A stretch of DNA of 64,000 nucleotides, taken from contig VUYT01000013.1 in assembly GCA_008802785.1 (NCBI GenBank), forward strand, positions 372,001 through 436,000. Reading direction: 5' to 3'. The DNA comes from Symmetrospora coprosmae (taxonomy: Eukaryota > Basidiomycota > Cystobasidiomycetes > Symmetrosporaceae). Each line of letters opens with the position of its first letter. Positions within the stretch are counted from its first letter, which is position 1. This document shows positions 55,283-64,000 of the stretch, in pieces. The translations under genes were made by a program, and so were the position numbers. The notes beneath the pieces were generated by a model. That model was not told where the DNA came from. It saw only the letters and a program-made list of their open reading frames with translations, and ran no database searches.

Positions 55283-57183
55283 TTAGTGACTGCGCGCTGC
55301 TATCCATGCCTCTGTGATCTCTTCTCCTCCCACATGCAGCGACCTGACAACGGGCAGGAATCGCTTGGCCTGGGCGAGACTGATGCCAGGATCCGTGGTG
55401 ATGACCGACAGGAAGCGCTTCGCCCGGGCGTGCGCCTTGCAGAAGCGGAGCAGATCGTAGGCAGGCGTATCATTCTGACGCCTGTCTTCTGTGACAATCA
55501 ACGCCTCCAGCGGAAAATCGACCACGATCTTGCGAGCACCTGAATCGTAGGCCAAGAACTCGTTCGCCTCCTCCTCAAGCATCGCTGGGAAGCCCTCGGC
55601 GCCGCGCGCGCTGCATTTGATGATGCAGCCGCCAAAGCCGAGGCTGGATATCGCGTGCAAGAGAGCCGACCGATTGAACCACCCGCTGAAGGTGAGACGC
55701 AGTTCGGCTGGAAGCTCCGCATCCCATTCGCTGGAGTGTCGACCGTCGACCGTCCGGCGCACGCTGAGGTGCCTGACTCGACCGTCCGCCAGGTCCAAGC
55801 AAAGTGTCGCTTCTGAACGCGCCGGTATCCGACCCAGAACTCCAAGCACTTTTGCCCTAAATTCCTCGGTTGCGGCAGTCCCACCCCTCTTTACGGGGAG
55901 GTAGACGTCTAGATACGCCGCATCCGGTATCCTGAGCCATGAGAGTAGCGCCGAAGTCATGTGGGGGAGTTGGTCGGTGCGCAGGACGCGTAAATGACGT
56001 AGCTCGACTACCGGCAAGGACTCGAAATCGATGGCCGGTCCAATGGGGAAGACTTCCTCTACGCCTCCTAGCTCGCACATCTGCAGCTGCGGCAGCCGTT
56101 TGAGTAGTTGATGGACCTTAGCGGCTACTGGTGCCATGTCGGGCACGCGCATTAACGATAGGCGCGTAAGGCTGGCCGAATCGAAGGCGAGGGGGACGAT
56201 ATGGGTGAGGCGCAGGTGGGATATGCGAGGACAAAGCTGGACGAGCTTTCCGATGGCAGAGCTGTGGAATTCCTTGTCCGAGAGGCGGTGTGGCTCGCTG
56301 CAGTAGTCATGCAGAGCAAGGTAGCGCAACTCCGGAAAGCGAGTACCTTTGGAGAGCCAACTCGCCATCTTGCCTAGGTGTTTGCGGACTTGCTCGTGGT
56401 CGATAGAGAGCTCCAGCTCCCTCATCGTTGGAGCGCCCTCCAGCAGCGCCCGTGCGACAGACGTTTCGTCCCTGTCTGGCTCCTCCAACGCACCCAGGTG
56501 CAGCTCGGCGATGTCGCACCACCAGTTGAGGTGCGGCCCAGATTCGTGATCGTGATTATCGTATTCGAGATAGCGGTGGAAGTAGGCCCAGTCCCGCGTG
56601 CGCTTGAGCGGCTCAATGAGAGCTCGCAGCTTGACGGAAACGCGTGCCACGAATGTCCACCAGGGGATCTCGAGCGCAATCTGTTCCCGCAGAGGCAACA
56701 AGCTTGGGGTCAAGACAGCGTCCGCCGAGCCTCTTTTCTCGGTTTCCTCGCTATGTGATCCAGTCAGGCGTTCGTGGCGCTTCTCCCAAACCTCTGTACG
56801 GAGCGGCTGCGCGCTGAGCGCATCTCGACGGACAGCCTCGTGGTAGTCCGAGGCATATACTGTGAAGACCTGTTCGAGGATCTCCTTTGGAAGGCAGAGG
56901 AAGGCGTTTTTGGCGTTGTGCTCCTTTGATCTGGCTGTGTCGTCTTCCTGGCATTGAAGCTCGACCAAGTACTTCCGTGCTGCAGTCGCTTGTGCCTCAT
57001 GCTCCTGTATCTCAGCCTCGAGGAGGTGTATCCTGTGACGGTATTACAGCGACAGCGGGAGGCATCGGCGTGCTCTCAGCACATTGCGGGACTGTATCTG
57101 CGCTGGAGGCCGCGCTAGACTGACCTATCTGCGCGTGTCACATAGGTGCGGCCATCTGGATCGCCCGCAGCCGAGTAGTCCAT
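55283..57183 (-). CDS. F-box-like protein with N-terminal coiled coil
   Basis: Exon 1 (57125-57183) starts MDYSAAGDPDGRTYVTRADR; a 92-base intron joins it to IHLLEAEIQEHEAQATAARK, a short coiled coil, followed by the F-box-like LCLPKEILEQVFTVYASDYH. This layout (coiled coil, then LP.EIL..IF) is common in basidiomycete F-box proteins. The rest is Leu-rich with repeats of the form hxxLxLxxh (LRYLALHDY, ISHLRLTHI, SLTRLSLMRVPD, LRHLRVLRTD). It ends RSLHVGGEEITEAWIAARSH at 55283. The likely role is a substrate receptor of an SCF ubiquitin ligase; the target is unknown. A broken copy of the 3' end lies immediately downstream. Confidence 0.78.
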
Positions 57184-57398
57184 CCGAGTCGGTTTGTCGA
57201 AAGCTTCTCAGTGCTACCCAGCGACGAAACGGAAGTGATGTTTGTCCGCGCGGAGATGTATAATATTCTGTGCCAGTGCCGCTTTTGTGGCTTTGTACGA
57301 GCGGAGAAGAGAGCTGCCCCTGTGACGCGCACCGACCCACCTTTGCGCTTTGCCCAACAGCAGCTCGCAGGCCTGTCCTGCATGGCCAAGCAGGAGCG
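57184..57398. promoter_or_regulatory. Divergent promoter region, F-box-like / coiled-coil protein
   Basis: 215 bases between divergent start codons. A TATAATATT word lies near 57257, correctly placed for the plus-strand gene about 140 bases downstream. No other site is recognised. Confidence 0.4.
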
Positions 57399-60300
57399 AT
57401 GGATACGGCGCCCACTAGCAGGGTATGCACATACATCGGATGCTGGCCGCACTGCTGCTGCTGCTGTCAAGGCTGACCTGACCCACTCCCTCATGGACAG
57501 GCCCTCGTGACCGACCCTACGACGACCACCCCGCAAAGACGCAGCCTGTACGACCTCCAGCTGCTCATTGACGAGGTATTCGAGCGCGTAGGGAGTTCCG
57601 ACGAAGATGGATCCACCAAGACATGTCCTGTTGCCAACCTGTCGGGCGTCCTCACGGCCTTCGAGGAACGGCGGAACCTGTCACTCCTTACCGAGGACGA
57701 GAAGGGCTCGCTCGAGGCGTTCGCAGAGCAGGTCCGTCCGCGGGTTGACGCAGCGCACCACAGAGAACGACGCGCTTACTGCCCTTCCTCGCAGCACCCA
57801 GACCTGCAGGTCTCGTCCGAACAGCTCGTCTCGCTCCTCGCGGCAATGACGGCACAGAATCGCCACTCCGAGACGGGCTCGCCGACCCCTTTGCTCAACA
57901 AGCAGCAGCCAACACCTCCACCGAGCGAAGGAGAGTCCGAAGAAGACGATGAGGCAGCAGAACGACGTCGTAAAGCTTCCATTTCCTCGAGCAGCTCGTC
58001 CTCGAGCTCGGGCGACTCCACCATGCTCACTGGCCGCGGCTCGCTGGACCTGCCGGAAGTCGACTCCTTCTTTCCCAAATTGATATCAATGCCAGATTTC
58101 CTAGGGGACTCATCGCCTCCCTTCCCTTCGTCTCCTTGGGAGCTGCACAAGCGTGCAATCACAGACAGTGATGCCGACCGAGTGAACGTGTCGGCCGGAC
58201 TCCGCAAGAAGGGAGTTGACCCGAAGCGACAGCAAGACACGCCCACATCAGCTACCAGCGTGTCAGCTAGGCAGAGATCCTCGCCGCTCGACCTAGCACC
58301 GAAAGAAGCCTTTAAGCGATCCCGACCTGCGCCTCCGAAGTCGAGGCGGATTAGCCGAGAAGTTGGCAGGTACGGCGGGGCCGGATCCTTCAGCAGTCCG
58401 AACGAGAACGAGGGACGCCGAAGCAGGCAATCGAGTGCCGAGTTCTCGCCAAACATGCACAGCCCGCAGGATGCCATCCTCTCCCCTTCCTTCGCCTCTC
58501 TGGATAGCATGGCGGAGGAAGCGGCACTGCAGGATGAGCAGTTCCCTTCAGACGGCAGATCCCGCCAATCTTCGAATCGCTCCGGCGACCCTCGAGGCTC
58601 ATCTCCGTTGTTCGGCATCGCTGACGACCAGCATGGGCCGCGAGCGGCCGGCACATCCCCGCTCTTTGCTCCCACGTCGCCCGGCGTCGAGACGACTTCC
58701 TTCCACCCGATGCCGCCCATCTCGCCGACACGCGGTCGATATGCACGTCACGCGTACGACGATAACGACTTCAGCCTGGACGATAGCCTCACGCATCTGC
58801 ATAGCCGGCCTGTATCGACAGTTTCGCTGGGTTCCGAAGCAGCCATGGCGGAGATGATCACAGCACTGCAGCAGGAGCTGGCCAGGAAGACGCAAGATCT
58901 CGAAGCACAGAAGGCGGATGGATACGCTGCGGTCATGGACAAGGAGGCGCTGCTCGAGGAGGCACGCGCGGAGCTGGCAGCCAAGAGGAGAGAGGAGAAG
59001 GAGTTGCGAGGGAAGGAGAAGGTGAATCTAAACCAGATTGCAACTCTCGAGGCGCAGACGGCCACCTTCAGGGATGAGCGAGACAAGCAGAAGGTTGCCT
59101 ATCAAAGCGTAAGTTTAGAGACTCATCTGACCGCTTCGTGCATGGAAAGGACACTGACAGTGATGCGTACACGTTATCGCTGAGCAGGCGAGGAAACAAT
59201 ACGAGGAGCAGTGCAGCGAGTCGGAGAAGTTGCGAAATGCTATTCGAGCGAAGGACGAAGAAGTCCGATTGAGCGAGGATAACGCGCAAAACCTGACAAG
59301 TGATCTAGCCAAGATCACCCGCGAGCGAGACTACCTGCAATCCAGCATCAATCGCCTGGAGGAGGAGCTCGCAGAAGCACGCGCGAGCGTAGAAGCCCTG
59401 GAAGAGCAAAAGACGGAGAACTTGCAGCTACGCGAGACGATCGACCGATTGCGGCTTGATCTGGACGAGCTGCGCACACAGGCGCGACTCGTACAAGCAG
59501 GCAAGGGCAGTGGTTCTTCGTCCCTGAGCCGAAGCGCAAGCGGCAGCGATTCGCTGCCGGCGAGTCTCAGCCGAAATCTGGGTCGGGAGCTCGCCCGCAG
59601 ACTGAAGGATGGAGATGGCGACGACGGCGACGAGACTGAGACGGAAGATGACGGAACCAAGCGGCGTCACTCTAAAGAGAGCACGGACAGCTACGAAGAG
59701 GAGATCATCACCACTCGCCGACGGCTCAAGCGACCAACCCGAAAGGCTGCCGAAACAGGAGCGTCCGATAGCACGCCCGCCAAGGTGGAGGTGGAGGTCA
59801 AGCAGGCAGAGTCCGTACTCGTCGAGGTGACCGACATTGGCGTCCAGGTCGACCTGCCCGAGAAGCTGAGTCGCGAGATGGAAGTGCAGACGGAAGATGC
59901 GCCGGAGATGTCGGCCGATGCTAAGCGGGCGGCATTGGCGAGAGATCTGGCTGTCGATCTCGATGCCGTTGAGGGGTACATTCGCGAGAAGGAGTCGCGA
60001 GCACGCGTGCAGGCCCAGAGTGAGCGCACACATTGACGACCGTCTGGACATCGGGGACTGACGAGTTCCACGATCACAGCTCCAGCTATTCCCGATACAG
60101 CCCCTCCACCTTACCAAAGTCCTCCATCACAGATTACGAAGAGCTGGCAGCGAAGGCTTCAACCGTATGCACCGGCTTACCTCACTCATTACATCCCGGA
60201 GAATGCGCAGGTCGCCCTCGACCTCATCCTACACGACTCGACCAACCTCATCCTCTACTCGCTGCTGATCTTTCTGTCTGGTCTGCTCACGGGAGGCGTG

Positions 60301-60542
60301 CTGCTCCCGACAAGGCATCACCACCATCACGCGATCCCTTTCGATTCGTTCAGCACCTGGGCGGCTCTGAATACCCTCGATAACATGCACGGCGGAGCTC
60401 AGGCCGGCTGGAAGGACGCTGCACTCTTTTGGCTCGAGAGGTACGGTTCTCCCGCGAAGGAGCCGGAGTCTGCACAAGCTGAAGCTTTTCTTACAGGCTC
60501 GTCTGGAAAGGCGTGGCCATCAGTCGAAGGGTGCCCACATGA
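57399..60542 (+). CDS. Coiled-coil protein with C-terminal membrane anchor
   Basis: Exon 1 is 24 nt (57399-57422, MDTAPTSR) and joins ALVTDPTTTTPQRRSLYDLQ at 57501. The first half is Ser/Pro-rich and probably disordered. Then come long coiled coils: MAEMITALQQELARKTQDLE, KEALLEEARAELAAKRREEK, and after an intron (about 59110-59190) KLRNAIRAKDEEVRLSEDNA and INRLEEELAEARASVEALEE. An acidic linker and DLDAVEGYIREKESRARV follow. The C-terminal exons give a single hydrophobic helix LILYSLLIFLSGLLTGGVLL, a HHHHH run, and a tail of about 55 residues ending LERLVWKGVAISRRVPT. Coiled coil plus tail anchor plus a short C-terminal tail resembles KASH-type nuclear-envelope or other organelle-tether proteins. 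No family is assigned. Confidence 0.8.
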
Positions 60543-61503
60543 CCGCCCGTCGACTATTTACATCAAGCCAGCTCGGGAAGGTCCGGCGCCATCGCCTCAT
60601 CCGCAAGTGTTGCTCCGCAGCTCTCGCAGCGCATTATACAATCCGCACGCACTGTCTCCCATCAGTCATTGTTTCATCCGACAGGGCTGAGCTCTTGTCC
60701 TCTCGTCGCATTGCACACGTCAAGTGGAAGTCGAAGTCGGAGTTATGCATTGATCTGCTGTTGTACAATCGAGCACGTTAGCAAGCGCCATTCCCTAGTC
60801 TGATCTGAGGGCAATGGAACAGCTGGTCTTCCCGTTCAGCGAGAGCATCATCGGAGCATATGCGGCGGCCTTCTTGACGCGTCCATCGTACTCCCGAGCG
60901 CCCACAGGTCCAATTGCCTTCGACGCGCGCCAGGACATACCGATACCGAGGCGATGCTAGGACTGCAGCCAAATACTGCCACCTGTCTGTGGGACTCGAA
61001 GTCAAGGCGACGAACCTAAGTTCGGGCACTTCTGATCCCATTCACGCTGTTTGGTGCCGAAACGACAGGGAAGAGAGGCAGGACCAGGCATCTTCTCAGC
61101 CAGCGCGCTGCGTTCCTTGACTCCCTGCAACCTCCATCCAGCTGTTGCATTACGTTTGAGCCGCATCCTCTTGGTCCGCGTCTTCTCGCCAACTCGCGGA
61201 GCTGCCTGTGTCTTGAACTACTGGGCTCGGGCTTCTGCGGGACCCGGCCGGCGCGTCAACAGAACGGCGCGTGTCAATCGTGCTCGGTCGACCTTGCTAT
61301 TGGGACGGACGACCCTTGACTCTGTACTCGACCACCCACACTCGTTCTGGTCTGGTGTCGCCGTAGGTGCGGAGTTCCGGGACGGGACTGGGACGGAAGC
61401 GCCAGGCGATGGCTGAAACCTCGCGTACCAGCGTCCTGTTCACTTGCATCTCCGGATCCACCTCATTTCCGACTACTTTCCTGTTCCTGTGTCGGTCGGA
61501 GCC
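60543..61503. other. Intergenic stretch of about 960 bases
   Basis: No conserved coding pattern on either strand. It should include the promoter of the downstream Ser/Pro-rich gene. Confidence 0.4.
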
Positions 61504-63332
61504 ATGTCGCACGCCTCCAGAGAGCCGAGTAACGATTCCTCTCGCCTCAATAATCAGCGCGCGGCCGATTCAGGGCCAGGATACGGGGTTTCAGGAGTGT
61601 CCAGCGCGCATGCGCTTGGACCCCTGCCGCCTCTGCCTTTCGCATCGCCATTCTCTCCTCCTACTACCCTCCCTCCTTTGCCACCCTTGCACACCTCCGG
61701 CTTTCCCGTGAGATTGCAGAGCCGGCGCCATTCCGCTCCAATCGCCTCATCGCCCTCGAAGCGACATTCGGCATCGCCGTTCCCTCCGCCGAAGACCCCG
61801 CTCCCCCCGATACCTAGCGAGGATGGACTGGTATACCCCGATTGGCCGGCGTCCTTGGCCGCCATCCCGCAAGGACTGGTCTCCGCGCCGCAGGGTCGTC
61901 GACGCAGTACGTCTCGGAGAGCTCCTCCGGCCTGGCCTCCCAGTCGCGCTCCTGTACACGAGGAGGAAGAGGAGGCGGAATGGCGGCATCCATATGCTAT
62001 CGCATCGTCCCCGACTCGGGACTATCATTGGGACAGGCCACATGGCGACTCAGATCAGGTCGGAAGTGGCTCTTCTGCTGGTATATCGCCGCTGGACCTG
62101 CCTCCTCTCGATTCTTTGCCGCCCATCGGGATAGGTGGTACGCCCCGACTAGGCCAGAGCCCTGACAAGGACAGAGTGAGCGACAGAATGGGGGAGAGAT
62201 TCACGTTGGCAGTGCACTGAAGGGTCCCCTCCAGACCGATCTGCCCTCGCACGAGTCGTGCGCCCGATGCAGGAGTATGAAACCGCTTTCGAGGCTGCGC
62301 GCCATTTTTGCGAACGGGCCACTCTAGTGAGCGAGACTAGATCCTTGACGAGGGGCAGCTCCCATCGTGCATTTTGTTGATGATAGCTCCCGCGACAGCT
62401 GCTCGGATTGCTGCGACGCGCCGAAGCTTGTCGCTCAAGCGAGTCCGGCGGCGCTGGCGGCGTTCGACGCACCGCTGGGCTGTGCCAGAACGCCATCGTC
62501 CAGCTGGCTACCGCTGCTCAGCAGCAGTAGCAGCCTCTTCCGGCGCGAGAATGCCGATCTGGATCTGCTGGCCTCTCCAAACAGGCGACTCTCCAGCCAG
62601 GAGGATCTGGATCTATATCGCAGACCGCATGGAGTGGCTGGGCTGTATCGGACGATCTCCTCCAAAGTTACCGGTGGTCGCGGCGATGCTAGCAAAGGCA
62701 GAGTCTCGCCCTTACCGGCACCTTTGCCAGAGACCATGACGGGGTCCGCTCCGAGCGACATGTACGCCATGTCCCCGGGCTTCCTCGACAGCCTTCGCAA
62801 GGGTCGGAAAGGCAGTAGAGGCGGAGCGACCGCTGAACACTCGGATAGAATGCCCTCCCCCACGGCAACTACGAGTGATCCCTGGCGCTTCATGCGGCCG
62901 CCCTCTCCGGTACCGAGCCTGACCTCCCGGACATCGCCGAGCTCGGTGTCTGCATCGGGCCGCTTCTCCCTGCCTCCGCTGTTCACCCCTCGAAGCCGGC
63001 GCGGGAGTGATACAACAGAGGCAGGAGTTGCCCATCGCCAGGCCCTGCCGGTCGCTGAGGCCGTGGGCACGAGGCCTTCCTTATGGGTTGCGAACGACCC
63101 AGTGTACAGCTGGAGTCAGGCGGAGGGCCAGAGCAGAAGGAGCAGCTGCATTGAGAGTGATCCACCGGCTGGCAGTCACAATAACGATGATGTCGCACAA
63201 GACAGTGCGGGCCAGACGGCACCGGTGTCTTCGACGTCAAAAAGCCGGAGGCGCTCCTTCCGGCGCAGCTTGGTCGCGGCATTCAGTAACGACAAGGCTG
63301 TGTCAGGTCGACGTTATAATCCCATATTATAG
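61504..63332 (+). CDS. Ser/Pro-rich protein of unknown function
   Basis: I do not recognise this protein. It is low-complexity throughout: LPPLPFASPFSPPTTLPPLP, SPSKRHSASPFPPPKTPLPP, then after introns EYETAFEAARHFCERATL, VDDSSRDSCSDCCDAPKL, and many basic-Ser sites (RRLSSQ, SRRGSD, SRRSSC, SRRRSFRRSL) like those of AKC-family kinases or 14-3-3 partners. The model joins 61504-62216 (ending FTLA) through a small exon near 62270-62328 to the frame ending at 63332. These junctions use plausible GT..AG sites but lack homology support, so two separate genes cannot be excluded. Start ATG 61504 is the first in frame. Confidence 0.55.
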
Positions 63333-63522
63333 CTGCAATTGTGCTTCATCCTTGTCATGATGGGACTGAATTGCTGAGTAGAAGACGAAGCGGGCGTTTC
63401 TGTCAGCCGCAACTGAGCCGGGTGCTTGCTGCACGAGCACGCTGATCAAGCGGAGGCGCAGGAGCAGAGCAAGCTGGCTCGAGCTCTCTGCTTCGCGGCA
63501 AAGCTTCAGTAATCTCTCAAGC

Positions 63523-64000
63523 ATGGCAGAAGCGTCGACATCAGCGCCGACCATCCCGGCGCCTTCCACTTCTGCCAGCGCAAAGATCAATGGAAATGTC
63601 GTCGAGGTGACGCTCGACAGCATCGAGGATGCCCTGCAGGCCGTCCGGGACGGCGAGATCCTCGTCGTGGTCGACGACATGGACAGGGAGAACGAGGGGG
63701 ATCTCATCATTGCAGCGTCGCAGTGTACGACAGAGAAGATGGCCTGGATTGTGAAGTGGTCGAGGTGGGTTGGCCGGCACTGCAGTGGCAGGGAGGCACG
63801 CGCATGGCCGCCGCCGCCACTTCTGCTGCAGCTCCGCAACTGCCAACTGCGCACCATTAGCACTGGTCGCGACAGGCGATGACTGACTCAGAAGTGTGTG
63901 CTCCCTGCTCATCCGTTCGCACGCGCGTAGCGGCTACATCTGCGTGGCCGTGCCGCCATCACGCCTGGACGAGCTTGAGATTCCGCTCATGATAGAGAAC
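63523..64000 (+). CDS. RIB3: RIB3, 3,4-dihydroxy-2-butanone 4-phosphate synthase, 3' partial
   Basis: Makes the four-carbon precursor of riboflavin from ribulose 5-phosphate. The N-terminal part shows the family hallmark DSIEDALQAVRDGEILVVVD followed by DMDRENEGDLIIAA; the acidic DRENEGD segment binds the metal. After an intron (about 63763-63930) it continues SGYICVAVPPSRLDELEIPL as in DHBP synthases. The start at 63523 is preceded by an upstream stop-rich region and gives a Ser/Ala/Thr leader of about 30 residues, somewhat long for the family. The gene runs off the window end. Confidence 0.93.

Noticed and set aside
1-64000. Transposons, virus-derived elements, CRISPR arrays
   Set aside because: No reverse transcriptase, integrase, transposase or capsid-like sequence, and no long terminal or inverted repeats were seen. 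Regularly spaced direct repeats are limited to microsatellites.

Overview
This window is nuclear DNA of an intron-rich basidiomycete fungus. The genes have many short introns with GT..AG ends, often preceded by CTGAC/CTCAC-like branch sites. The GC content is high. The gene set is fungal, including VPS1, YRB2-like, HCR1/eIF3j, GPI1 and secreted fungal GMC oxidoreductases. The style fits Ustilaginomycotina (smut relatives, Exobasidiomycetes-like), but I cannot fix the genus from sequence alone. I saw no mobile element, virus-derived element, rRNA, tRNA or CRISPR array.

Layout. 0-9 kb: the 3' part of a Sae2/CtIP-type DNA-end resection gene (+), then GPI1, a conserved fungal gene of unknown function and an F-box-like gene (all -), then a Rossmann-fold NAD(P)-binding protein (+). 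9-21 kb is a dense housekeeping block: CCT4 (-), NTF2 (+), VPS1 (+) and the DNA polymerase delta catalytic subunit POL3 (-), which has two MluI cell-cycle boxes just upstream. 21-38 kb: a CYP7/CYP8-like cytochrome P450 (-), eIF3j (+), PWP1 (-), UFD1 (+), NUP133 (-), a CHORD-CS co-chaperone (-) and a free methionine-R-sulfoxide reductase (+). The last two are divergent across about 160 bp.

38-47 kb looks like an accessory stretch: a multi-pass membrane protein and a tandem pair of secreted GMC oxidoreductases. A RanBP3/Yrb2-type Ran-binding protein follows (+). 50-54 kb holds two related secreted cysteine-rich proteins (-), one with several dibasic processing sites. 55-64 kb: an F-box-like protein with a broken copy of its own 3' end just downstream (-), a coiled-coil protein with a C-terminal membrane anchor (+), a Ser/Pro-rich protein of unknown function (+), and the 5' end of RIB3 (+).

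The most distinctive local signals are in gene architecture: an 8-nt coding exon in NTF2, a 15-nt exon in CCT4, consecutive 33-, 18- and 25-nt exons over the VPS1 P-loop, start codons isolated on their own exon in NTF2 and UFD1, and last coding exons of 6 nt in eIF3j and NTF2. Gene models below were built by hand from conserved protein sequence and splice consensus. Exact exon ends are firm where stated and otherwise approximate.
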